This document shows, piece by piece, positions 10,276 through 17,889 of a DNA stretch of 23,514 bases. The notes under the pieces were generated by a model. The model was not told the origin of the DNA. It saw nothing but the letters and a program-made list of their open reading frames with translations, and searched no databases. The first letter of the stretch is position 1, and each line of letters opens with the position of its first letter. The stretch comes from Guillardia theta CCMP2712 (Eukaryota; Cryptophyceae; Pyrenomonadales; Geminigeraceae): positions 216,322-239,835 of the forward strand of contig NW_005434623.1 of the NCBI RefSeq assembly GCF_000315625.1, given 5' to 3'. Both the position numbers and the translations under genes were made by a program.

Positions 10276-10643
10276 ATGTTTACTTCTACTTTGAATCGCA
10301 TCCCGCGTGGAGCCCTCAGGGCCCAACAGTCACGTGCAAAATCAGCTGCCATCGCTGCTCAGCAGAAGTGGCAAGACCTTGTCAAGTAAGTGCTATGATA
10401 TACCACATGTACCGTAATACAAAATGACAGGAACAGCACCAAGGTGGAGCAGACTGTCAAGGATGGCGCCAAGAATGTGCAGTCTGATTGGCAGGACCTT
10501 GTCAGAGCTGCCAATAAGATCATTCCAGATGAGCCAGTGGTGACAGAGGCCAAGGTTACTGTCAAGGTATAAAACAAAGTTGAATGATCGCTCAACAGAT
10601 CGTTTAACGATTCTCGCAGGCAGTCCACGGTGTCAGCATGTAA
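10276..10643 (+). CDS. Small three-exon gene, 89-residue protein with a mitochondrial-type N-terminus
   Basis: Exons 10276-10385, 10431-10566 and 10620-10643 join in phase. The introns are 45 and 53 nt, with GTAAGT and GTATAA donors and CAG acceptors. The product starts MFTSTLNRIPRGALRAQQSR and continues with an Ala/Gln/Lys-rich segment. An Arg-rich, Ser/Thr/Ala-rich N-terminus without acidic residues is typical of a mitochondrial presequence. The mature part has two W-Q-D-L-V motifs (KWQDLVK and DWQDLVRAANK), about 33 residues apart, suggesting an internal duplication of an amphipathic helical unit. It ends KAVHGVSM. I do not recognise the family. A small helical mitochondrial protein is an inference from the presequence and helix-like composition. 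Confidence 0.6.
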
Positions 10644-11233
10644 ATTGTAGTCATATAATCCTAAATCTTTATTGTTTGATCGCCTCTTCGTGAGAATTTT
10701 CTACGGTTTTGTAATATGGTAAATTGTGTTTGCATGAAATTTGGAGCATGTTTAGTTTCTGGCAACACGCTCTCCCCTGAACACATACGTGATGGTCAAA
10801 AGAATGTCTCGACAAGATCGGTACATATTGCAGAGTGCGTGGGTTGGATCAATATATTGTTCTATATCATACTGGATACTAGCTGCTAGTATGCACCCAA
10901 CAGGGGCAATTAAAAATCAGCTTGATGTTTCTCAAGGGATGGAGTCCTCTTCTGTAACTGTAATGCGCTCAAACGCAACACGGGCTTGGAGATTGAGAAT
11001 TCTTCTAATTGTCTTCACGCGTAATTATCTTGCAAGTAGAATTGTCTAGTCATGAGTCTAAAGTACTATCTTGGTAGAGTAATATTTTGCTCACTAAGAC
11101 TAGAACCACGTTGAGATTGAGGCCCAAGGATATCTCAAACTATTCACATGCATGTTCATCATGGTTGATTTGCCACAATTTCATTTCCAATCCCTCTGCC
11201 CCCAACAAGGGGCGAGCATATTGCCAAATCCAG
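10644..11233. other. Intergenic stretch, nothing recognised
   Basis: AT-richer sequence with only short open frames and no splice-consistent exon or repeat. It lies between the stop of the small mitochondrial-like gene and the 3' end of the minus-strand SPDW-family gene, so it holds two convergent 3' flanks. Confidence 0.4.
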
Positions 11234-11629
11234 TCATCTCGTGCCAGCTTGTTCTCTGTCAAGCACTCCCTCTTCAAGGCACATCATTGTAGTCTCCTTG
11301 AGTTCCAACTGGCATGCTCCTGTCTGAGTTGCAGGCCTCGAAGTCTCATCCTCCGTCATTCCCGTAGCCTTCGCTCGTGCCTTCATCACGCTGTTCCACA
11401 GCAGCTCGCCCGTACCCGCACTCTGCCTTCGCTTCTTGGACTGCTCGGAGGGAAGACTGTCTAGCTGTGGAAAGCTTGCCCTGCGACTAGGAGCAGCATG
11501 CTGGGAGAGGGTCCAGTCGGGAGAGGGCTTGATGGTACGCCGGAGCCGGATGTCGTTTGGCTGAGGAGTTTGATGGGTAGGAGGAGCAGAAGGCGCTGCA
11601 GGTGAGGCATGGATCGAATCTTGGACCAT
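11234..11629 (-). CDS. SPDW-family protein, copy 1 (novel family)
   Basis: 131 residues if translation begins at the first in-frame ATG (11629; KMVQDSIHASP context). The frame is open further upstream to about 11790 but with no other ATG, so an upstream exon is possible. The core, residues about 25-90, reads NDIRLRRTIKPSPDWTLSQH, then AAPSRRASFPQLDSLPSEQ, then KKRRQSAGTGELLWNSV, and is nearly identical to the copies at 15202 and 19505. It is followed by a divergent tail rich in Thr and Glu that ends AGTR. Two basic clusters (RLRRT, KKRRQ) suggest nuclear location, and RRAS and RRQS fit basophilic kinase sites; both are inference. Upstream, in frame, is a 12-unit GGT/ACC repeat encoding poly-Thr. 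The gene is divergent from the RWP-RK gene at 12152. Confidence 0.6.
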   Translation of the reverse strand: MVQDSIHASPAAPSAPPTHQTPQPNDIRLRRTIKPSPDWTLSQHAAPSRRASFPQLDSLPSEQSKKRRQSAGTGELLWNSVMKARAKATGMTEDETSRPATQTGACQLELKETTMMCLEEGVLDREQAGTR

Positions 11630-11677
11630 CTTGGCTAGTGGAGCTCCTGAACCCGTGCAGTTGAAGTTCGTGCTTGT

Positions 11678-11713
11678 GGTGGTGGTGGTGGTGGTGGTGG
11701 TGGTGGTGGTGGT
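11678..11713 (+). repeat. (GGT)12 trinucleotide repeat
   Basis: Twelve uninterrupted GGT units lie just upstream of the first in-frame ATG of the minus-strand SPDW-family copy 1. On the minus strand they read ACC and would encode poly-Thr if the upstream frame is translated; otherwise they lie in its 5' untranslated region. Confidence 0.95.
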
Positions 11714-11904
11714 AGGGGGCTCGCAACGTAGAGATTTTTCCTCAAGAATCACGAGGGCGGGGAGATAGAATTTACACTTAAAAGAGATACAGCTGCAAGA
11801 TATGCCTTAGGGTACAATGATAAAATTGACAGTCAGAGATGTGGAGGGTCAGAGAAGTTGCGGGGTCTTGGAATCTAGCGATACACGTCTGGGCCTTACA
11901 GCAG

Positions 11905-11913
11905 TCACGAGGG
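11905..11913 (+). promoter_or_regulatory. TCACGAGGG motif upstream of the first RWP-RK gene
   Basis: The same TCACGAG word occurs upstream of several members of both families: 11749 beside copy 1 of the SPDW family, 13195 before the second RWP-RK gene, 14968-14976 (as CCCTCGTGA) before SPDW copy 2, and 19167 before SPDW copy 4. A shared cis-element is inferred; a 7-mer recurring this often is suggestive, not proof. Confidence 0.3.
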
Positions 11914-12151
11914 ACATGGGTCTACTCGACCTTCTCAAGTCGCAAAACTAAGTCTTTTCGTCAAGAAGGCGCAATGTAGTAAAATGAGAAACTCCGAAAA
12001 GACTGCGTCTCGTGTTCACGTGCTCACTGCGTTAAAACGGATTCGGATACAATCCCTGCCGCAACCCTCAACTCTCCTCTCCTCCCTCCTCCATTCGTCT
12101 TGGAAGGCTCTGACATCCTCGGCCCTCCCGCTAGAACCTCTCATGCACACC

Positions 12152-12643
12152 ATGGAGACGATGCCTCTCAAGATCTTTCCTAGGAGGAAGCAGGGTCAGA
12201 CCACCAGGGCGCCTGACGTCAGCCTGACATATGAACGAGTATCCTCCTTCTTTCACATGCGACTAGAAGATGCTGCGCATGAGCTGGTGAGAGCAATGCT
12301 CATTCAGTATGATAAATTCTTTGATCTCACGCAGACATTGCAGGGAATCTCTTTGACTGCCTTAAGAAGCGCATGCCGGCGGCTAGGAATCGAGCGATGG
12401 CCATACAGCAGGAGTGGAAGAGAGGCAGAGGAAGCAAACATCACCCTGGAAGACAACACAGTCAGCATCGACACAGAGCGTGGAGATGGTGCAACAGAAG
12501 TGAATATTGCTGAGGGGGAGTCTCACGAGGACATTGAAATGGAGGAGCAGCAAAATCCAGACTATGAGGTTCATCCTCGGAGTCCAACTGCCTCTTTTGT
12601 AGAGTGGTACGTGAACATACCTCTTGACTCTGAAGAAGTCTAG
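12152..12643 (+). CDS. RWP-RK domain protein, copy 1
   Basis: Two exons, 12152-12286 and 12344-12643, give 144 residues. The start METMPLKIFPRRKQGQ matches MEQRPIKIFPRRKQGQ in the other two copies, so I chose 12152 although the frame is open back to 11984. The spliced domain reads SFFHMRLEDAAHEL joined to GISLTALRSACRRLGIERWP, which is the RWP-RK layout: an amphipathic helix, then an L..CR..GI.RWP helix. The signature is RWPYSR rather than RWPxRK. RWP-RK proteins are plant and algal transcription factors (NIN, NLP, RKD and MID types) acting in nitrogen responses and gametogenesis. A Glu/Asp-rich middle follows, then a conserved C-terminal block PRSPTASFVEWYVNIPLDSE with a final SEEV. The 57-nt intron is stop-free and in frame, so an unspliced reading is also open. 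Confidence 0.82.
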   Translation: METMPLKIFPRRKQGQTTRAPDVSLTYERVSSFFHMRLEDAAHELVRAMLIQYDKFFDLTQTLQGISLTALRSACRRLGIERWPYSRSGREAEEANITLEDNTVSIDTERGDGATEVNIAEGESHEDIEMEEQQNPDYEVHPRSPTASFVEWYVNIPLDSEEV

Positions 12644-13376
12644 GGAATCTGGACGATTCTAGCTTTCAACTGCTCGACGCGCCTTTCATGCCTTCATGCG
12701 TGAATGTGGAGAACAGCACTGAGTGTATTTTGAAAGAGAGTATTACTGTCTGTTATGCATCATTATTTTCTCGACTATTCCCCTTCAATAAGTTTTTCTT
12801 GTAAAGTCCTACCTTCTACTTCTTTTGAAAGTTTGTTTCTTTGATTGTACTGCTCTCAAGGAGCCATGAGACGCCTTGTTTGATGAAAAAAAGTAAGTGG
12901 TTGCTATCCATTGCTCCAGTGTTTCTACACGCTTCAATGAGAGCTAATTGGACGCGCTCTTTCATTCTTTTGTGAAAGGTCACGTAGACCCCATACCGAC
13001 AAGACCAACGTGTGACTGATGAAACATTGTCATGTGCCATCTTACGTGCATATTTTCTCACCAACACGTTTCTGAGCAATCACAACGTAGCATCACTTGA
13101 CACTTGATGTTCCGATTTTCTACCATTCAATCGACGTCAGCCTGACAGACCCGCCTCAGTGCCTTATACATGTAATACTTATAATACTATAAGGTCACGA
13201 GGCTGCAAACAGAAATTTGAAAAGACCTGTTTTCCTTTCAAGTATGCTACGTGACCAGAGGACTCGATTTCTGCCATCTTTATCTCCCCCAACACGTAGG
13301 AAGGGAAGCCAGGGAAGCAAGAGAAAACGTCCGCGAAAGCATCAGATCTGCTAATAATTTCTGCATCATAGCTGAT
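12644..13376. other. Intergenic stretch between RWP-RK copies 1 and 2
   Basis: No gene is seen. GACGTCAGCCTGACA at 13133-13147 exactly matches 15 bases inside the first exon of RWP-RK copy 1 (12215-12229), possibly a remnant. A TATA-like ACTTATAATACTATAAGG (about 13177-13194) directly precedes a TCACGAGG word at 13195, about 180 bp before the ATG of copy 2. Confidence 0.4.
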
Positions 13377-14032
13377 ATGGAGCAACGCCCGATCAAGATC
13401 TTCCCCCGCAGGAAGCAAGGTCAGCCCTCCCGAGGCCCCGACGTCTACCTCACCCACGACCGCCTCGCCTCCTTCTTCCACATGCGCCAGAAAGACGCTG
13501 CCGAGAAGCTGGTAAGACCTCCTCTACACCATGCTTGAGTGAGCGTGGTTGTAAGAGCCAAGGAAAGGGGAGCGGGGAGTGTGGGGGGGGGGGGGGGGGG
13601 GGGGGGGGGGGGCGGATCTAAGAGGATCTGAGGGGGAGTGAGAGTGCGACGCAGGGGATCTCGCTGTCGGCGATGAGGAGCGCCTGCCGGCGTCTGGGGA
13701 TCGAGCGATGGCCATACAGCAAGAGCGAGCGGGAGGAAGAGGAAGGAGGCAGCAAGGATGGCGACGAAGAAGACCAAGAGGAGGGAGAGATCCCTGGATC
13801 AGAGCCTGACAGGATGCCTGTAGAGCAAGTCGCTGATGCTATGGCAACTTCGAGTGAGGGTTCTCCTGTCATGGAGGACGCAACAACTGCAGCTGCTTCT
13901 GGAAGCTCCAGTGATCCAATCATGTGGGGAGGCCAAGACGAGGTTCCTACGCCTGAGGTGCTGCCCCGGCCGCCGTCGGAAGCCTTCATGAAATGGTATG
14001 CGAGCGTTCCTAACGAGTCTGAGGATGTCTAG
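13377..14032 (+). CDS. RWP-RK domain protein, copy 2
   Basis: Exons 13377-13511 and 13655-14032 give 170 residues. The 135-nt first exon has exactly the length seen in the other copies and the intron sits at the same codon, between DAAEKL and GISLSAMRSA. The domain ends CRRLGIERWPYSKSERE. The product is a probable nuclear DNA-binding protein. After a Glu-rich linker the middle (KDGDEEDQEEGEIPGSE and on) differs entirely from copy 3. The C-terminal block, DEVPTPEVLPRPPSEAFMKW then YASVPNESEDV, is identical to copy 3. The 143-nt intron carries a run of 30 G. Similarity to copy 3 begins at the ATG and ends just after the stop codon. Confidence 0.85.
13583..13612 (+). repeat. Run of 30 G in the RWP-RK copy 2 intron
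   Basis: An uninterrupted G30 lies in the intron 13512-13654. The corresponding intron of copy 3 has a much shorter run of about ten G at the same place. The exact length may be unreliable because homopolymers of this size are hard to sequence. Confidence 0.9.
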
Positions 14033-14821
14033 TGTGTAGCACGGTGGTCTCAAAGAAGATAAGACGAGAGGATGCAGACAGCATGCGACGATCGAGAGGA
14101 AGGTGGCAGAAGCTTTGAAGCATTACCACATTCATAAAGATTGCATGTTAGACATTACATTGCTCCCTTCCATGGCAATCATTTCCAGACATTTCAATGA
14201 TGTCTATTCTGTGAAATCAATTTATTGGGCAGCATTTGCTCATCGAGGAACTGCTTTCACTCTGTTGTTTCAACCGACTCCTGAGACTTTGATCCTTGAG
14301 AAATGGAAGGAAACGTTTCAAGGCAAGGGCGGGCACAGCCTGTAAGTTGGAACATGATCAGATATAACGATTTGTTCGCATGAGATGTCTTGAACGAATG
14401 ATGTTTGGAGCTATTTCAAGGTACAAGGCAACTCCACTCCTTTCTGTTTGAGATGTCCACAAGTAGAAAGCTGTGAAATGTTCGTTGCAAAGAAATGAGG
14501 CACCTGGAACTAATCGTTCCATGAAAACATCTTGCCCTGTAGATTTTGCGTCGAATTGAGGATTGAAATGAGCTCTTGTTTGACGGTTTTTGGCTTCGCA
14601 CACTCCAATATCATGCGGATTTTTGAGATGTAATCCTTTGCTAGACATGCTTCATGACAACGCGGACAAGTAGGGTTACGAGTTGCCGTCCATGATACTG
14701 TGCATCGAAAGAAAAAGAAAAAAAGAAAAGAAACCAAGGTAAAACTTTTGCCTGCGTTGTTTTATTATTTATGGGGAGAAGATATGGGGGAGATCTGACT
14801 GCTGACTGCTTCGGAGTTGCT
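14033..14821. other. Intergenic stretch with weak open frames
   Basis: A plus-strand frame at 14145-14345 (66 residues from ATG, MLDITLLPSMAIISRHF...) and a minus-strand frame near 14737-14510 containing CPRCHEAC are open. Neither has homology that I recognise, splice support or a partner exon. I treat both as unproven. Confidence 0.3.
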
Positions 14822-14914
14822 TTCCCAATGCCTGTTTTGAACGCAACGTTTCGAGCTAGGGGGAAGCACTAACTGCTTCCCAATGCCTGTTTTGAACGCA
14901 ACGTTTCGAGCTAG
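14822..14914 (+). repeat. Two 38-bp direct repeats upstream of SPDW copy 2
   Basis: Bases 14822-14859 and 14877-14914 are identical over 38 bases (from TTCCCAATGCC to TTTCGAGCTAG) at a period of 55 bp, with 17 different bases between them. They end about 130 bp before the ATG at 15046, so they lie in its probable upstream regulatory region. Confidence 0.92.
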
Positions 14915-14938
14915 AGCTTTACTATACGTTGAGATGCG

Positions 14939-14981
14939 GAGGTCATTCCCGCGTGACCTCTGTCATTCCCTCGTGACCTCT
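14939..14981 (+). promoter_or_regulatory. Tandem 20-bp repeat containing CGTGACCTC sites
   Basis: GTCATTCCCGCGTGACCTCT (14942-14961) is followed directly by GTCATTCCCTCGTGACCTCT (14962-14981), differing at one base. GAGGTCA (14939-14945) and TGACCTC (14954-14960) form an inverted repeat with an 8-nt spacer. The second unit contains the reverse complement of the TCACGAGGG word seen beside other members of the cluster. It sits 65-105 bp upstream of the ATG at 15046 and looks like a paired factor-binding site. Confidence 0.5.
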
Positions 14982-15045
14982 GTATCTGTAAATCGCTCAA
15001 TCTCCACAAGACAAAGCTCGGAATCCTCCATACTCCTACGAACCC

Positions 15046-15477
15046 ATGCTCAGCGATGAGCGGCAGGAGCCCTCGACAAGCAGCCTGCCACGTGCTCACT
15101 TCCCGTTGTCTGGCATACCTGCTCCTCCAAACACTGCAACGAGCAACAACACAAGCGATCATCCATTTCTCCTTCTCCATACTCCTCTTCACCTCGCTGA
15201 CGACATCCGGCTCCGGCGTACCATCAAGCCCTCTCCCGACTGGACCCTCTCCCAGCATGCTGCTCCTAGTCGCAGGGCAAGCTTTCCTCAGCTAGACAGT
15301 CTTCCCTCCGAGCAGCCCAAGAAGCGACGGCAGAGTGCGGGTCCGGGCGAGCTGCTGTGGAATAGCGTGATGCAGGCAAGATCTAAGGTTACGGAGTCAG
15401 TGACATTTGATATCACAAGCTTACATGCTCGATCAAACCTGGCGCCTTCGCTGGAAGCAAACTTGTCTGCGTCCTGA
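15046..15477 (+). CDS. SPDW-family protein, copy 2 (novel family)
   Basis: A single open frame of 143 residues from ATG 15046. The N-terminus (MLSDERQEPSTSSLPRAHFP) is Ser/Pro/Thr-rich and unrelated to the other copies. The shared core is encoded by 15202-15398 and contains IKPSPDWTLSQHAAPSRRAS, PSEQPKKRRQS and GPGELLWNSVMQARSK. Over 197 bases it matches copy 4 (19505-19701) without an indel and with only a handful of substitutions. The tail (VTFDITSLHARSNLAPSLEA) is again unique and lacks the SEDV end of copy 4. No known domain is recognised. Basic clusters suggest a nuclear protein. It lies between RWP-RK copies 2 and 3, with direct repeats and TCACGAG-type sites upstream. Confidence 0.65.
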   Translation: MLSDERQEPSTSSLPRAHFPLSGIPAPPNTATSNNTSDHPFLLLHTPLHLADDIRLRRTIKPSPDWTLSQHAAPSRRASFPQLDSLPSEQPKKRRQSAGPGELLWNSVMQARSKVTESVTFDITSLHARSNLAPSLEANLSAS

Positions 15478-15701
15478 GTGAGAAACAAGGAAAGCCATGG
15501 TCTCGGCTGACAGCTTCGTAGGCTTCAGCCCATTAGGGCCCTTGAACCACTCCGTTGACTTTGGTGTGCCTGAGTGCCTGAACTTTTGTTGACTTAAATC
15601 ACGTCTATACTTGTTCGTGAGACTTGCTGAGGTCATGTTGCATGTGATTCACGCTGATCGAACAGTAGTAGACAGTTTCTTCGTAATTTGAATGAACTAC
15701 T

Positions 15702-15755
15702 CTCCATCTCCACCTCCACCTCCACCTCCACCTCCACCTCCACCTCCATCTCCAC
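15702..15755 (+). repeat. (CTCCAC)n hexamer repeat
   Basis: About nine near-perfect CTCCAC units with CTCCAT variants at both ends. Both strands are open across it (Ser-Thr or Glu-Val repeats), so the frames over it are not evidence of a gene. Confidence 0.9.
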
Positions 15756-15877
15756 AGCGTTGCTCCATTTCCTCCTTGTACAAACCGTCTGCCCCTTCTT
15801 GCAATTTTGCTGCTCCACCTCAGGTGAAGAAGCAGAAGCCTCCATGAGCATCTCTCCTTCCCTTCAATGCACGTGCC

Positions 15878-16153
15878 ATCAAGCCAACTTTTCCTCGGCT
15901 AGACAGTCGTCCCTCCGAGCAGCCCAAGGAGCGACGGCAGAGTGCGGGTCAGGGCGAGCTGCTGTGGAATAGCGTGTTGCAGGCAAAAGAAAATCAAACA
16001 ATCTGCAAATATTTTCATTGGTTTTGGCCTTATTGGATAAGAGGGTTCGTGGTGCCCAGCAAACACGACACTCTACGAACAAAACACGTACAAACTCTGC
16101 AGAGCAATCAGTCGTTGATCTCAGGGACTCTGTCTCTACTTGTACTTACTTAG
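15878..16153 (+). pseudogene. SPDW-family copy 3, internally deleted and decayed
   Basis: The frame reads IKP then directly TFPRLDSRPSEQPKERRQS, then GQGELLWNSVLQAKENQT. Compared with the other copies, the segment from SPDW to RRAS is missing (about 66 bases), together with several substitutions such as KKRR to KERR. The frame runs on to a TAG at 16151, through unrelated residues. Upstream there is a TGA in frame (about 15845) and no ATG before the homologous part. I read this as a broken paralogue; a spliced shortened gene is less likely. Confidence 0.7.
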
Positions 16154-16159
16154 CAGGAT

Positions 16160-17224
16160 CCGACATCTGCTCTTGACCTTGATCAGTTAGCGATGGCTGC
16201 TTGTAGGTACAAGTCCCAACCTATGCTTTGAGAAATGGAATTATTTGCATGAGGTACCATAATGAAACACGAAAACAGACAGCCACACGCATACATTCCC
16301 TCTCTTGTCTGGAAAAAGGACATGGCATCTGGTTTATTTGACAGAGAGAAAACTGTTCTCGTGATGAGATCATTTGCTTGATGTCTTGAAAATCCAAGTC
16401 GGTTGTATATCATGATTCAATGAGCCATAGTCAGAATATGAGAAGTGGCTCGATGATTTTTAGTGAAACTGGTTTCCAAAATGCATTATTCTAACCCGAA
16501 GTCTCATGACCTTCTTCTCCGCTCCATTTTCAAGCAGTTCATGTTCAGTTTTACACACACCATCGCATCCGTAGCATTCGAAATCTCTTGTTTTTATTGC
16601 GGAGCCGTACGACCACCAAATTTCTAAAGTCAACCAGGACAATATCAAAATCGAATCGTCCCAACGACTGTGTCTTTCGATTCGCATGACTGTGCACAAC
16701 CACAACAGACTTTCTTTGGTGACTGTTAGCTCGTAATTTTTCCATGCCTCACACAGCTTGACGTGTGAGAGAGTGAATGAAATCACACACCTTCCCATGC
16801 TCTGCAAAATATGAATCAGTCACACCATGAAAAGCTGTTGGTTGTGCAATCACCGTTCTTCTATGCAGACTCATGACAGTGTAAGGAGATCAAGTAGATT
16901 CCATCAATAAGGCAGAGCAATGAAGTTTGCTGATCACTCGCCGGGAAGACAAAGACGGTGATGTCGTTTCGATGTGATCAACAAGGCCATGTGAACTCGT
17001 TAGCTCCCTATCCTCCGCATCGCAATCAAGGGGAAAAATAACGAATGCTCTATTTCCTATGTGGAAGGCAGCAATCATCATTCCTACTGGAAACTAGATG
17101 TCCTCATCAAGATTTCCAATCATTTGATGAGGCAGGCCCGTTCAATTAAAAAAAATGCAGCATGACTTTTGCCTGTTAGAAAAAAAGACTAAAAAACACT
17201 TAGCACATCCCCCCGGAGCAGCGC
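16160..17224. other. Region between SPDW copy 3 and RWP-RK copy 3, with unassigned minus-strand frames
   Basis: Minus-strand frames at 17081-16890, about 16805-16460 and 16413-16183 are open for 60-115 codons. The middle one follows a possible acceptor (ATATTTTGCAG) and has competing frames (HVKLCEAWKNYELTVTKESL or GRFDFDIVLVDFRNLVVV). They could be exons or decayed remains of one gene, but I cannot fix frames or junctions and recognise no domain. Confidence 0.25.
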
Positions 17225-17889
17225 ATGGAGCAACGCCCGATCAAGATCTTCCCCCGCAGGAAGCAAGGTCAGCCCTCCCGAGGCCCCGACGTCTACCTCA
17301 CCCACGACCGCCTCGCCTCCTTCTTCCACATGCGCCAGAAAGACGCTGCCGAGAAGCTGGTAAGACCTCCTCTACACCATCCTTGAGTGAGCGTGGTTGT
17401 AAGAGCCAAGGAAAGGGGAGAGGGGGGGGGGAGGAGTTCTAAGAGGATCTGAGGGGGAGTGAGAGTGCGATGCAGGGGATCTCGCTGACGGCGATGAGGA
17501 GCGCCTGCCGGCGTCTGGGGATCGAGCGATGGCCATACAGCAAGAGCGAGCGGGAGGAAGAGGAAGGAGGGAGCGGGGATGGTCAACAGGGGGAGCCGGC
17601 ATCAATGGAGAAGTCATATGGGTCAAAAGCCAGTGTCGCCGAAGGAAAGGTGGAAATGGGTGAAGGAGCAGGGCGATCGCAACCTGATTTCGTTGAGCTG
17701 AACCAATTTGAAAGCTCTTCTTCCTGTCAGACCATCGATGGCAGCGTTGAGGGTACGGGAAGGAGCGATGAAATGTATGCTTGGATCAGCCAGGACGAGG
17801 TCCCTACGCCTGAAGTGCTGCCCCGGCCGCCGTCGGAAGCCTTCATGAAATGGTATGCGAGCGTTCCTAACGAGTCTGAGGATGTCTAG
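17225..17889 (+). CDS. RWP-RK domain protein, copy 3
   Basis: Exons 17225-17359 and 17476-17889 give 182 residues. Exon 1 (MEQRPIKIFPRRKQGQPS...) and the 116-nt intron are almost identical to copy 2, and exon 2 opens GISLTAMRSACRRLGIERWP then YSKSEREEEEGG. The middle (SGDGQQGEPASMEKSYGSK and on) is unlike copy 2. The last 31 residues, ending PNESEDV, are identical to it. The sequence upstream of the ATG is unrelated to that of copy 2 and has no TCACGAG word, so this duplicate may lack the original promoter. It is a putative nuclear transcription factor of the RWP-RK family. Whether it is expressed cannot be told from the sequence. Confidence 0.83.

Noticed and set aside
11984-12151. N-terminal extension of RWP-RK copy 1 to the ATG at 11984
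   Set aside because: Homology with copies 2 and 3 begins at 12152, and the upstream residues are Ser/Leu-rich with no counterpart.
13445-13989. Minus-strand frames across RWP-RK copy 2, with matching ones at 17293-17626
   Set aside because: They are antisense shadows of the duplicated gene and its poly-G intron.
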